DNA from: Salmonirosea sp038204185
Lineage (GTDB): Bacteria > Bacteroidota > Bacteroidia > Cytophagales > Spirosomataceae
Assembly: GCA_038204185.1 (NCBI GenBank)
Contig: JBBRDE010000122.1
Location: forward strand, 1 to 16,414
Length of the DNA: 16,414 nucleotides
Reading direction: 5' to 3'
Shown one piece after another: positions 1-7,644 of this stretch; within the stretch, counting starts at the first letter, position 1; every line of letters begins with the position of its first letter. The notes below the pieces were generated by a model. It saw only the letters and a program-made list of their open reading frames with translations. It had not been told where the DNA came from and ran no database searches. The position numbers and the translations under genes are program-made.

Positions 1-105
1 TATAATAGATATAAAAAGTTACAAATTTTGTGAACTAATGTATCCATATTTAACTTGTTTCTTCATTTGGGGGAATAGAGTACAGAAAGACGTAGGGTTT
101 TATTG

Positions 106-138
106 GAATCTGGTTTAAAATTCTAATAAACCAGATTC
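106..138. repeat. 12-bp perfect inverted repeat (hairpin)
   Basis: The arms GAATCTGGTTTA (106-117) and TAAACCAGATTC (127-138) are perfectly complementary around a 9-base AT-rich loop. No T-run follows on either strand, so it is not a standard intrinsic terminator. It could end a transcript entering from the left edge, be part of a leader, or be a protein binding site. The symmetry is seen directly; the role is unknown. Confidence 0.5.
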
Positions 139-146
139 TTGGCCGT

Positions 147-341
147 ATGCTAACCATTAAAAGAGATTGTGTTGGGTTCGAAAGTTATATATTAGTGAGT
201 AGAGTTAGTTTCGGATGGGGAAAAATTGTCAGCAACGCCGAGATATCGGAAACTCCCTACCAAGTACCTGCCCATAAAAAAAATAAAATTATTCAAAAGA
301 ACTTCGAATTAGGGGCATACGCTTGGGAAATGCCATTTTAA
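147..341 (+). CDS. Doubtful small ORF, 64 aa, unknown
   Basis: An ATG-started frame of 64 codons begins nine bases after the 106-138 inverted repeat and ends well before the tetR promoter. The product is basic, with a lysine-rich stretch near residues 44-51, and has no signal peptide, membrane segment or motif I recognise. I see no ribosome binding site and no TAnnTTTG promoter element in front of it. It may be chance in AT-rich DNA, or a fragment of a decayed gene. Function unknown. Confidence 0.15.
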   Translation: MLTIKRDCVGFESYILVSRVSFGWGKIVSNAEISETPYQVPAHKKNKIIQKNFELGAYAWEMPF

Positions 342-397
342 TAATTCTGAACACTATGTGAAGATAAATAGGACACTCATTCAATTTTCTAACAGCG

Positions 398-428
398 TTT
401 GGAATGCTTTCAAAATTCGCTACATTTG
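398..428 (+). promoter_or_regulatory. Bacteroidota-type promoter for the TetR gene
   Basis: A TTTG at 398-401 is followed after exactly 19 bases by TACATTTG at 421-428, matching the Bacteroidota sigma-70 (ABfA type) pattern of TTTG at -33 and TAnnTTTG at -7. Transcription should start near 434-436, giving a leader of about 40 bases before the ATG at 474. This is the only promoter in the window where both elements and the spacing all fit. I saw no clear short palindrome over it that would be a TetR operator. Confidence 0.75.
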
Positions 429-473
429 GTAACAGTATGTGCTCTATTCATAAATAAACCCTAAGGTGTTAGC

Positions 474-1067
474 ATGGGAATTGTAGAAAGACGCGAAAGA
501 CTCAAGAAGCAGGTTCGCCAAGATATTATCAAAACAGCCTGCGAAATTGCCCGAGAAGACGGATGGCAGGCCGTTTCTATCCGCAAAATCGCTGATGTCA
601 TCGAATACAGTCCCCCCATTTTATACGAATACTTTGATAGTAAGGATAAGTTACTGGAAGTTATAAAATCTGGCGGCTTTACGATGCTAAAGGATGAATT
701 TGACCGTATTAAGAATCTTTACCGTAATCCGGAAAAGCAATTAGTGGAAGTCGCACAAAGCATCTGGAATTTCTCCATCGAACGACCCGAGGTTTTTCTG
801 TTGATGTTCAATCTGGAGGGTGCTTATTGCCAGTCAAAGCAAGTATATGGTCAGGAGATGAGCATTCGGGGAAATGCTGTCTGGGAAATGATTGCCACTC
901 TCCGGCCTAAAGCAGCCGATATGGTTTCCAAAACATACTATGAATGGTGGTGTTTGACCTATGGGTTTATTTCAATAACCATGATCACTCAGGCGCGCCA
1001 TGACGTTGCGAAAGCGGAACCTATCTACCTGGAAGGAGTTCGGCGTTTTATACGAAGTGTAATGTAG
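474..1067 (+). CDS. TetR/AcrR family transcriptional regulator
   Basis: This 197-residue protein has the size and layout of a TetR-family repressor. The N-terminal three-helix DNA-binding domain covers roughly residues 12-60, with the helix-turn-helix around 34-53 (SIRKIADVIEYSPPILYEYF) and the usual YxYFxSKxxLL ending. The rest is helical; a WW-CLTYGF-like stretch near residues 158-166 resembles the WHG-type ligand-binding C-terminal domain. The ATG at 474 has a weak AAGG seven bases upstream and a consensus promoter behind it. TetR proteins usually control an adjacent efflux or enzyme gene, often divergent from them. Here the gene to the right is convergent and nothing divergent lies within 470 bases to the left, so the target is not evident; autoregulation is possible. 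Family assignment is firm; ligand and target are unknown. Confidence 0.93.
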   Translation: MGIVERRERLKKQVRQDIIKTACEIAREDGWQAVSIRKIADVIEYSPPILYEYFDSKDKLLEVIKSGGFTMLKDEFDRIKNLYRNPEKQLVEVAQSIWNFSIERPEVFLLMFNLEGAYCQSKQVYGQEMSIRGNAVWEMIATLRPKAADMVSKTYYEWWCLTYGFISITMITQARHDVAKAEPIYLEGVRRFIRSVM

Positions 1068-1083
1068 GAGTACCATAGCCCAA

Positions 1084-1135
1084 TGGCTTGATGGTCTGTT
1101 TTAAGCCACGTATGGTCAGGCCATTTGATTTTTTA
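1084..1135 (+). terminator. Possible weak terminator after the TetR gene
   Basis: Two small hairpins lie between the convergent stops: TGGCTT/AAGCCA (1084-1089 with 1103-1108) and ATGGT/GCCAT (1112-1116 with 1120-1124, one G-T pair). The second is followed on the plus strand by a T-rich run to about 1135, as in an intrinsic terminator, but its stem is only five pairs and overlaps the last codons of the convergent acetyltransferase gene. Confidence 0.3.
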
Positions 1136-1940
1136 TCTCTACTTTGCTTTGATGGTAAACCTGCGAATAGGCCGGAACGCTTTGGGTTACCCAAGCGTTT
1201 CCTCCAATGACCGACCCTTCCCCGATACGCGTGTTACCTCCCAGGATAGTAGCATTGGCATAAATCACTACATGGTTTTCAATTGTTGGATGACGCTTGA
1301 CTGAGGCCAGGGACTTAGCTACATGCGAAGCACCCAGTGTAACTCCCTGATAAATCATTACATGATCGCCAATATGTGCGGTTTCGCCAATAACGACCCC
1401 AGTTCCGTGATCGATGAAAAAAGAATGGCCAATGACAGCATTTGGGTGAATGTCGATGCCTGTTGCTCCATGGGCATATTCGGTAATCATGCGGGGTAAC
1501 AAGGGTACTTCGCACTTAACCAAGAGGTGAGCAATGCGATAGGCACAAATTGCCATGAATCCAGGATATACCGCTATGACTTCTTCAATACCCACGGAGG
1601 CCGGGTCATTCTCTGCTATCGCCTTTGCATCGAGCAGAAATAATTCAAATATATCGGGTAATTGTGTAAAAAAATCCTCACCCACTAGCTTTCTTCCAGT
1701 GGGTAGCTTACCTTCCAAGGGTAGGAGTAGCCGGTGGAGCTGAGACTGAATTTCAACGAGCCTGGTTGCCTGATTTTCTTCCGTATTAAACTCCGGGCAA
1801 TCCTGACTCAAAGGAAAAAGAAAGTCCAGCAAGTTGTGCAAAAACCGTCCGGTTTCGTGTCTGCAAGGGAGACGGAAGCGATAGGAGTTATTTTGTTCGG
1901 AGATACGGTGAAGGAAAGAAGTCTTTTGCTCGTGGTTCAT
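1116..1940 (-). CDS. cysE: Serine O-acetyltransferase (CysE/EpsC type)
   Basis: The enzyme transfers an acetyl group from acetyl-CoA to L-serine, making O-acetylserine for cysteine synthase. With the ATG at 1940 the protein has 274 residues. The helical N-terminal part carries the NDPAS signature (111-115) and YPGFMAICAYRIAHLL (125-140); residues 161-255 form a left-handed beta-helix of hexapeptide repeats. FIDHGTG (His178) and KRHP (His217) correspond to the catalytic His158 and His193 of E. coli CysE. The C-terminus reads VYHQS-KVEIK and ends in Met-Ala, so the terminal isoleucine that docks CysE into cysteine synthase is absent. A longer frame starts at a TTG (1970), but a TACATTTG -7 box lies over that codon, so the transcript would begin downstream of it; ATG 1940 is preferred. 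It stands alone, convergent with the TetR gene. Function is well supported. Confidence 0.93.
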   Translation of the reverse strand: MNHEQKTSFLHRISEQNNSYRFRLPCRHETGRFLHNLLDFLFPLSQDCPEFNTEENQATRLVEIQSQLHRLLLPLEGKLPTGRKLVGEDFFTQLPDIFELFLLDAKAIAENDPASVGIEEVIAVYPGFMAICAYRIAHLLVKCEVPLLPRMITEYAHGATGIDIHPNAVIGHSFFIDHGTGVVIGETAHIGDHVMIYQGVTLGASHVAKSLASVKRHPTIENHVVIYANATILGGNTRIGEGSVIGGNAWVTQSVPAYSQVYHQSKVEIKNQMA

Positions 1941-1967
1941 TGGACTAGCCAGATTCAATATTTGTGT

Positions 1968-1975
1968 CAAATGTA
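1968..1975 (-). promoter_or_regulatory. -7 element of the serine acetyltransferase promoter
   Basis: Read on the minus strand this is TACATTTG, a full match to the Bacteroidota -7 element, ending 27 bases before the ATG at 1940. No clear TTTG is present at the -33 distance, so the promoter is only partly consensus. It overlaps the alternative TTG start at 1970 and argues against that start being used. Confidence 0.5.
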
Positions 1976-2157
1976 GGGCCTATTGAGCATAAACACTTTT
2001 TTTTGGTAAAAGATTGTGATAGCAAGCACCAATTAAGAAAAAGTGCTGGAATAGTTATTGCACTTGATTAGGAAAGGATGGCAAAATTCAGCCTTATCAC
2101 AACATTATTAGAGAACCAAATCCATATCACTAATGAACTTTTTACATATCAATAAAA
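1976..2157. other. Divergent intergenic region between acetyltransferase and hydrolase genes
   Basis: This AT-rich spacer holds control regions for two divergent genes. An inverted repeat AAGTGC/GCACTT (2041-2046 and 2060-2065, 13-base spacer) is a possible regulator site or small hairpin. In front of the hydrolase ATG only a poor -7 match (TACATATC, 2143-2150) is present. I see no riboswitch or RNA gene here. Confidence 0.35.
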
Positions 2158-3054
2158 ATGCCTAAATCTGTTATCTACATACTTTGCAGCGTACTCTTAC
2201 TGTCATCCTGCTTTTCAAAATACCGAACCACTGCCCGGGAAGTACGAAAGCATTACGCCCATCTTACCAAGCCCACCCTACAATGTATACAAAATGACAC
2301 TTTGTGCATTCAAGTAGCAAGTACTGGATCAGATACCTTACCAATGCTGTTGCTTATCCACGGCGCACCGGGAGCCTGGTGGGGGTATATGAACATGCTG
2401 GATGATACAATTTTGCAGAAAAAATTCCATATCGTTTCCGTAGATCGTCCTGGTTATGGAAAGTCGTGGCTCAAGAGGCGAAAGAACATCAGTTCCATCG
2501 AAATGCAGGCTCAGTGCCTGTTAAGCGTTTTTGAACTTAATCATTCCAAGGAGCCTGCCATTATTTTGGGCCGATCATATGGAGCACCTATTGCCGCCAC
2601 AATGGCGGCAATGCGGCCGGAAGAAGTGAAGCAGCTAATTATGGTTTCGCCCGTAATTGATCCAGAAAAGGAAAAGTTTTATTGGTTCTCCAAATATGGT
2701 CGCAACCGGCTAATCCAGCTTTTCCTACCCAGAGAATTCAATACTGCCACGGCCGAAAAGTACCGTCATTCGGAAGAATTACAGAAAATGTTGCCCGTCT
2801 GGGAAAAGCTTACCATGCCCGTCGTGGTGATTCAAGGAGGGAATGACTGGATTGGCGATCCGGTTAATATCGAATTTGCCAAGAGGAAGATTCCAAGTCT
2901 TCGGTCTCAGTATATCACAATTCCCAAAGCGGGCCACATGCTTACCTTTTCTCACCTGAACATGATTAGGCAGCTTATCCTTAACACTAATAAACATAAG
3001 GCTCAGGACAGAACCATTTCAATAGATTTGGCTGTGGAAGGGGTATCTAAGTAA
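2158..3054 (+). CDS. Lipoprotein alpha/beta hydrolase
   Basis: A 298-residue alpha/beta-hydrolase-fold protein. The first 17 residues are hydrophobic and end in a lipobox (LSSC, Cys18), so the mature protein is probably lipid-anchored in the envelope. The oxyanion-loop motif HGAPGAWW lies at 68-75, the nucleophile elbow GRSYG at 138-142 (Ser140), the acid in GGNDWIGDP (Asp230) and the base in KAGHML (His260), so the catalytic triad is complete. SVDRPGYGKS (94-103) is the usual strand after the oxyanion loop. The tail after about residue 278 is polar and lacks a recognised motif. Relatives include esterases, lipases, peptidases and haloperoxidase-like enzymes; the substrate cannot be told from sequence. 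It is divergent from the serine acetyltransferase gene and convergent with maeB, so it is probably transcribed alone. Start ATG at 2158 is fixed by the signal peptide. Confidence 0.9.
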   Translation: MPKSVIYILCSVLLLSSCFSKYRTTAREVRKHYAHLTKPTLQCIQNDTLCIQVASTGSDTLPMLLLIHGAPGAWWGYMNMLDDTILQKKFHIVSVDRPGYGKSWLKRRKNISSIEMQAQCLLSVFELNHSKEPAIILGRSYGAPIAATMAAMRPEEVKQLIMVSPVIDPEKEKFYWFSKYGRNRLIQLFLPREFNTATAEKYRHSEELQKMLPVWEKLTMPVVVIQGGNDWIGDPVNIEFAKRKIPSLRSQYITIPKAGHMLTFSHLNMIRQLILNTNKHKAQDRTISIDLAVEGVSK

Positions 3055-3072
3055 TTCAGCCTGGAAATGCGA

Positions 3073-3115
3073 ATCGGAACCGAAAGCGCAATAATTGCTG
3101 CGCTTCGGTTCCGAT
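3073..3115. terminator. Long hairpin between convergent genes (probable bidirectional terminator)
   Basis: Arms 3073-3090 and 3099-3115 pair over 17 bases with a single unpaired A in the left arm, closing on an 8-base AT-rich loop. The hairpin sits between the stop codons of the convergent hydrolase (3054) and maeB (3138). A run of T does not follow on either strand, so termination may rely on the stem alone or on Rho. The structure is seen directly; the terminator role is inferred from its position. Confidence 0.65.
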
Positions 3116-3137
3116 AATTGTTTACCCTCGGCTGATA

Positions 3138-5408
3138 CTAACCTTTCATTTGGGCTTCTACTACCGCAATGGCTACCATATTGACAATTTCCCTTACCGA
3201 ACTTCCCAGCTGGAGTACGTGTACGGGTTTTTTAAGTCCTAGCAGAATTGGCCCAATCGTTTCGAGTTGCGCTGCTTCCTTCAGCAAGTTATAAGCGATA
3301 TTACTAGCTGAGAGATTGGGGAAAATCAGCGTATTAGCCCCCCCTTCAATCAAATCACTGAAAGGATGATTCTTTTTGAGAAGCTCTGTATCAAAAGCAA
3401 GGTGGGCTTGCATTTCTCCGTCCACAATCATATCAGGGTGTTTTTTCTTAAGAATAGCAACCGCAGCACTCATCTTGTCAGCATCTTTCCCCTGGGCACT
3501 GCCAAAATTTGAATATGTAACCATGGCAATCCGGGGTTTAATGTTGAATCGCTCTATGGCTTGGGCAGTCAATTCTGTAATTTCCACAAGCTCATCCACG
3601 GTCGGATCCAGATTAACGGTGGTATCGGAGAAGAAAAGTGGCCCCCGAGGGGTCAGCAGGATATACATACCAGCGACACGATTGACGCCCTCTTTCTTGC
3701 CAATGACGTGCAGCGCCGGACGAATCGTGTCCGGATAAGTCCGGGTAAGCCCCGAGATAAAAGCGTCGGCTTCCCCATTTTCAACCATCATGGCACCAAA
3801 GTAATTACGATAATAGATGGTACGCTTGGCTTCGGTTGGTGTCATGCCTTTTCTCTGACGCTTCTTATACAACAATTCAGCGTAGAGATCAATTTTAGCT
3901 TCATTTTCAACAGCCCGCGTATCAACCACTCGAACGTCGCCCAGGTCGAGTTTATGCTCCTTGATCAACCCTTGTATGGTTTTTACATCGCCCAAGAGGA
4001 TAGGTATTGCAATTCCCTCATCCCTGACCTGCTGAGCTGCTTTAAGTACCTGAATATTTTCAGCATCGGCAAAAACCACCCGCTTTCGATCGGTTTTGGC
4101 CTTGTTAAGGATTACGCGTGACAATTGTTCGTAGCGCCCTAAACGATTGGCCAGCTGTTGTTCATAGGCATCCCAGTCTGTGATCGGATGGCGGGCCACT
4201 CCCGTTTCCATAGCGGCTTTAGCCACGGCAGGCGCCACAGTCGTGAGAAGCCGGGGATCAACGGGTTTTGGAATAATATATGTACGGCTGAACGTAAGAT
4301 TTGCTTCGTTGTAGGCCAGGTTGACGATGTCGGGTACTGATTTTTTTGCAAGGTCGGCCAGGGCATGAACTGCTGCCAACTTCATGCCTTCGTTTATCTC
4401 AGTAGCGCGTACATCCAGGGCACCCCGAAAAATATAGGGGAAACCCAATACATTATTGACCTGGTTAGGATAATCGGAGCGCCCGGTAGCCATAATGATA
4501 TCCTGCCGAGCCTCAATCGCATCGGGGTACGAAATTTCGGGGTCGGGATTGGCCATGGCAAATACGATCGGATCTGCCGCCATGGAACGTACCATGTCCT
4601 TTGACACCACATTGGCCACCGACAGGCCAAGGAATACGTCAGCACCCACCATAGCACTTTCCATCGTGTCGTACTTATGCGAGGTGGCAAATTGTTGCTT
4701 CATCTCATCCAGATCGTCACGCTCGGTGTTGATGTGGCCAGTGCGGTCGAACATGGCGATGTTATCAAGGGTGGCCCCCAGAGATACATAGAGCTTTGTG
4801 CAGGAAATTGCGGAAGCCCCAGCACCTGAAACCACGATTTTGACTTTATCGATCTTTTTATCTACCAGTTCCAGGGCATTTAAAAGGGCTGCTCCACTGA
4901 TGATAGCCGTACCATGCTGGTCGTCATGCATGACCGGGATTTTAAGTTCCTTCTTTAAGCGGGCTTCTATTTCGAAGCATTCCGGCGATTTTATGTCTTC
5001 CAGGTTGACGCCACCAAAGGTAGGCTCCATGATCCGCACAGTATTGACGAATTCATCCACATCTTTTGTGTTGAGTTCAATATCGAATACGTCAATGTCT
5101 GCATAGATTTTAAAAAGAAGCCCTTTTCCCTCCATTACGGGTTTAGAGGCTTCGGGGCCGATGTCACCCAGGCCCAGGACTGCAGTGCCGTTGCTTATTA
5201 CGGCCACCAAATTGCCTTTTGCCGTATATGCGTATACATTCTCGACATTTTCCGCGATTTCGAGGCAGGGGTCAGCTACACCAGGCGAGTAAGCCAGGGA
5301 GAGATCGCGTTGAGTGTTGGTTTCCTTGGTAGGAATTACTTGAATTTTGCCCGGTCGACCTTTAGCGTGGTAATGGAGCGAGTCTTCTTTTCTGATTTTT
5401 TGGTTCAT
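3138..5408 (-). CDS. maeB: NADP-dependent malic enzyme with C-terminal phosphotransacetylase-like domain
   Basis: This 756-residue protein has the full length of the MaeB family (E. coli MaeB is 759). It decarboxylates malate oxidatively to pyruvate and CO2, supplying NADPH in the cytoplasm. Residues 1-430 are the malic enzyme: SLAYSPGVA (Tyr40), the catalytic lysine region EGKG (Lys95), metal ligands in NLEDI (Glu137) and HDDQHGT (Asp162-Asp163), the nucleotide-binding GAGASA (195-200) and NPDPE (287-291). Residues ~430-756 are a phosphate acetyl/butyryl-transferase-like domain, which in this family is generally regulatory, mediating acetyl-CoA inhibition and oligomerisation rather than catalysis. 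The ATG at 5408 has no clear Shine-Dalgarno; the best -7 candidate is an imperfect TTAGTTTG (minus strand, 5454-5447). The gene ahead on the same strand is 106 bases away, so separate transcription is likely. Confidence 0.97.
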   Translation of the reverse strand: MNQKIRKEDSLHYHAKGRPGKIQVIPTKETNTQRDLSLAYSPGVADPCLEIAENVENVYAYTAKGNLVAVISNGTAVLGLGDIGPEASKPVMEGKGLLFKIYADIDVFDIELNTKDVDEFVNTVRIMEPTFGGVNLEDIKSPECFEIEARLKKELKIPVMHDDQHGTAIISGAALLNALELVDKKIDKVKIVVSGAGASAISCTKLYVSLGATLDNIAMFDRTGHINTERDDLDEMKQQFATSHKYDTMESAMVGADVFLGLSVANVVSKDMVRSMAADPIVFAMANPDPEISYPDAIEARQDIIMATGRSDYPNQVNNVLGFPYIFRGALDVRATEINEGMKLAAVHALADLAKKSVPDIVNLAYNEANLTFSRTYIIPKPVDPRLLTTVAPAVAKAAMETGVARHPITDWDAYEQQLANRLGRYEQLSRVILNKAKTDRKRVVFADAENIQVLKAAQQVRDEGIAIPILLGDVKTIQGLIKEHKLDLGDVRVVDTRAVENEAKIDLYAELLYKKRQRKGMTPTEAKRTIYYRNYFGAMMVENGEADAFISGLTRTYPDTIRPALHVIGKKEGVNRVAGMYILLTPRGPLFFSDTTVNLDPTVDELVEITELTAQAIERFNIKPRIAMVTYSNFGSAQGKDADKMSAAVAILKKKHPDMIVDGEMQAHLAFDTELLKKNHPFSDLIEGGANTLIFPNLSASNIAYNLLKEAAQLETIGPILLGLKKPVHVLQLGSSVREIVNMVAIAVVEAQMKG

Positions 5409-5514
5409 AGAGCATAGGAGATGATTCTTACCCTCGAAGGTACGAACAAACTAACCAGTAATTGAAAATTGAGCTCGCTTGTGGGAAGAAGGCGAAAGTC
5501 TTGTGCCGACTTTC

Positions 5515-6723
5515 TTAGAGGTCTTTCAGGAATTTCTTTGTCCAGGATTGGGAATTTTGAGATAATGCCGCTTCCTGGCGAAAGCCTTTACGTTTTTTTA
5601 CAAAATTTGCCCGTTTTTTGAGAAAATATGCGCCAATCAAATATAATACGAACATGCATACGTAAATCGAGAGCGATGTGGTGTTTGATACTCCTCCGTG
5701 AAAAGAAAAGAAAAGCACGGTATTGATCAGAGTAACAGCCCAGAGAATCAACGAAACCCCCAAATGGCTAAAACCATTGTCGAGCAGAATGTGGTGCACA
5801 TGGTTGCGGTCAGCAATAAAGGGGGATTTGCCATTGAGAATTCGTACGATGAATACCCGCAGCGTATCGAAAATTGGCACGATGAGCACGACCATGACGA
5901 TAATGGGTGCGTTGAAAAATGCGTTGGGATCGTTGCGGTAGCTGACATTTAGCCGCAGAAATTGTATCGTGAAGAAGGATAGTAGGAAACCGACAATCAG
6001 GGAGCCCGTATCACCCATAAAGATTTTGCTGGTTTTAGAAAAATTGAAACGCAAAAAACCGAGTAAAGCACCCGAAAGAGAGAAGGCAAGGCAGGCAAAC
6101 GTAAAATGCCGATTGAGCAAAAACCAAAAACCAAACCACAAGCAGGCGATCAAGCTGATTCCACCAGCTAGGCCGTCGATACCGTCGATAAGATTAATGG
6201 CGTTGATTAGTGAAATGAAGATAAAAAGGGTAAGGGGGATACTCCAGATGTCCGAGATGAAATACCATCCAAAAATTCCATATAGGTAGTCGACCTTAAA
6301 GTCCCCCATGACGATCAGCGAAAGGGTAGCGATTATTTGGATGATAAGTTTTTTAGCTGAATCCAACGCCAGAATGTCATCTTTCAATCCCAAAAAAAAC
6401 AGGATAGTCAAGCCTACCATAGACAGGTTGGTAAGATTGGAATCGATTATTTCTTCAGAGTGAGGCCAAAGAAAAAAGGCAATGAGGGTAGCGGCGTAAA
6501 GGGCTATACCGCCCAGGGTAGGGGTGTCGGTATCGTGTGAGCTTCTGAATCCCGGTTTAGCCGTAAGATTAAGTAGGTTGGACACATTAATGATGATGGG
6601 AATGGAAACTATGGCTAGAAAACTGGCTACCAGTAGGGAAAGCGCACATTGGTAAACATCCCGTTCGGCAAGTTCCTTAAAATACCCCCGCGTAATTATT
6701 TCGTTCAGTACTATTTGTTCCAT
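5515..6723 (-). CDS. WecA/TagO/MraY-family undecaprenyl-phosphate sugar-1-phosphate transferase
   Basis: A 402-residue polytopic membrane protein, with about ten or eleven hydrophobic segments, that moves a sugar-1-phosphate (often GlcNAc-1-P) from a UDP-sugar to undecaprenyl phosphate, the first step of O-antigen, exopolysaccharide or related glycan synthesis. Family motifs appear in order: DTPTLGG (66-72), LGLKDD with the metal-binding aspartates (115-116), NAINLIDGIDGLAGG (174-188), FMGDTGS (235-241) and RNHVHH (306-311). The last ~35 residues form a basic cytoplasmic tail. The 174-base spacer ahead of it has only an imperfect -7 candidate (CATATTTG, minus strand, 6805-6798) and a GGCTTT/AAAGCC repeat with a wide loop. 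It lies just downstream of the glycosyltransferase operon, in the same direction, so it probably starts that pathway. MraY itself is less likely given the motif details and context; the exact sugar is unknown. Confidence 0.9.
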   Translation of the reverse strand: MEQIVLNEIITRGYFKELAERDVYQCALSLLVASFLAIVSIPIIINVSNLLNLTAKPGFRSSHDTDTPTLGGIALYAATLIAFFLWPHSEEIIDSNLTNLSMVGLTILFFLGLKDDILALDSAKKLIIQIIATLSLIVMGDFKVDYLYGIFGWYFISDIWSIPLTLFIFISLINAINLIDGIDGLAGGISLIACLWFGFWFLLNRHFTFACLAFSLSGALLGFLRFNFSKTSKIFMGDTGSLIVGFLLSFFTIQFLRLNVSYRNDPNAFFNAPIIVMVVLIVPIFDTLRVFIVRILNGKSPFIADRNHVHHILLDNGFSHLGVSLILWAVTLINTVLFFSFHGGVSNTTSLSIYVCMFVLYLIGAYFLKKRANFVKKRKGFRQEAALSQNSQSWTKKFLKDL

Positions 6724-6897
6724 AGCATTAGTGGTGTGAAGTCACCAATCTGGATTACGAATAATTTAATCAACTCATGTAGTAAGGCTTTTGTCCTCAA
6801 ATATGGGAATTATATCGATAAAGCCCTCTGCCCATCAGGTTAACGGATCGTAAAACTTAGTGAATGGTTGGAATTGGGTCATTAATTATGGGGCAAG

Positions 6898-7644
6898 TTA
6901 GGTAAAAAATTGTAAAATTTTGCGAAATGGCTTTAAAAGTATAGTGAATGGGTACGGTTTCATTTCGTTTACTTTCCAGGCCGCCAGGTCACTCCTGTTA
7001 GCAATCCACCTGTTTTTGAGGTTCGAATTACTGACTCCACCCAATCGCATTAGTACAAAAGTTTTTTGGACATAACTCAGTTTTACTTCATTTTTATGAA
7101 TCATCCGTAGCATAAGTTCGTAATCGGCAGCTGAGTTCATGTCTAATCGGAAATGTCCATATATTTCATAACATTTTTTTGTTAAAAACAATGTTGGGTG
7201 TGGTGGCATCCAGCCTCGCAGAAAGTCACCGGTACGATATGGTCCGGCTTTCCAGGTTCGTCGAACTTTACCGAGATCGTTTTGATCGACATATAAAAGG
7301 TCACCATAAACGCCATCTGTTTCGATATCGGCAAATCTGCGGGCTACCTCAGCCAGGACTTCGGCATTAGCGTATACATCATCGGCATTCAACAACCCTA
7401 TCACATCACCTGTAGCAATTTTTATGCCTTTATTCATGGCATCATAGATTCCCTGATCCGGTTCTGAGAGTACCTGAGCGATGCGGGAACCATAAGATCG
7501 GACGATTTCGAGCGTGGAATCACTGGAATTTCCATCTATGATGATATATTCCACGTCATTGTAGGTTTGACAAAGGACCGATTCAATGGTGTCGCGGATT
7601 GTTTTGTCTCCATTGTAAACAACTGTTATAATGCTAATTTTCAC
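6898..7644 (-). CDS. Family 2 glycosyltransferase (WfgS-like)
   Basis: A soluble GT-A-fold enzyme of 248 residues from the GTG start. The N-terminus ISIITVVYNG is the first strand of the nucleotide-sugar site; YIIIDGNSSD (34-43) carries the UDP-binding Asp, SEPDQGIYDAMNKGI spans 60-74, and NADD (86-89) is the metal-binding DxD equivalent. PPHPTLF (147-153) and AADYELMLRM (172-181) are typical of the WfgS-like GT2 group, which adds a sugar to a lipid-linked repeat unit on the cytoplasmic face. The longest frame begins at TTG 7650, but GTG 7644 gives the usual MKISIIT beginning and is the stronger codon; it is an inference. The start lies inside the end of the acetyltransferase gene ahead, so translation is probably coupled. 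This is the last gene of the operon. Donor and acceptor are unknown. Confidence 0.9.
   Translation of the reverse strand: MKISIITVVYNGDKTIRDTIESVLCQTYNDVEYIIIDGNSSDSTLEIVRSYGSRIAQVLSEPDQGIYDAMNKGIKIATGDVIGLLNADDVYANAEVLAEVARRFADIETDGVYGDLLYVDQNDLGKVRRTWKAGPYRTGDFLRGWMPPHPTLFLTKKCYEIYGHFRLDMNSAADYELMLRMIHKNEVKLSYVQKTFVLMRLGGVSNSNLKNRWIANRSDLAAWKVNEMKPYPFTILLKPFRKILQFFT

Larger units (their letters stand above)
1..397. other. AT-rich, mostly non-coding left flank
   Basis: The first ~400 bases are AT-rich with short open frames on all strands. They hold the 106-138 inverted repeat and one doubtful 64-codon ORF (147-341). A plus-strand frame is open from the left edge to a TAA at 116-118, giving about 38 residues that match nothing I recognise. 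No RNA gene, insertion-sequence end or recognisable gene remnant is visible. Confidence 0.5.

Noticed and set aside
2..118. Frame open from the left edge as the 3' end of a gene
   Set aside because: About 38 residues of AT-rich sequence with no recognisable family; chance is the simpler reading.
389..472. CTAACA/TGTTAG pair flanking the TetR promoter as a possible operator
   Set aside because: The arms are six bases and about 70 bases apart, unlike compact TetR operators.
3561..4121. 186-codon plus-strand frame inside maeB
   Set aside because: Shadow of the maeB reading frame, which has all its catalytic motifs; no motif or promoter of its own.
5969..6289. 106-codon lysine-rich plus-strand frame inside the WecA-like gene
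   Set aside because: Antisense to hydrophobic membrane helices, which naturally gives lysine-rich shadow products.
6786..6825. GGCTTT/AAAGCC inverted repeat in the spacer before the WecA-like gene
   Set aside because: Six pairs with a 28-base loop in AT-rich DNA is too weak to call a terminator or riboswitch.
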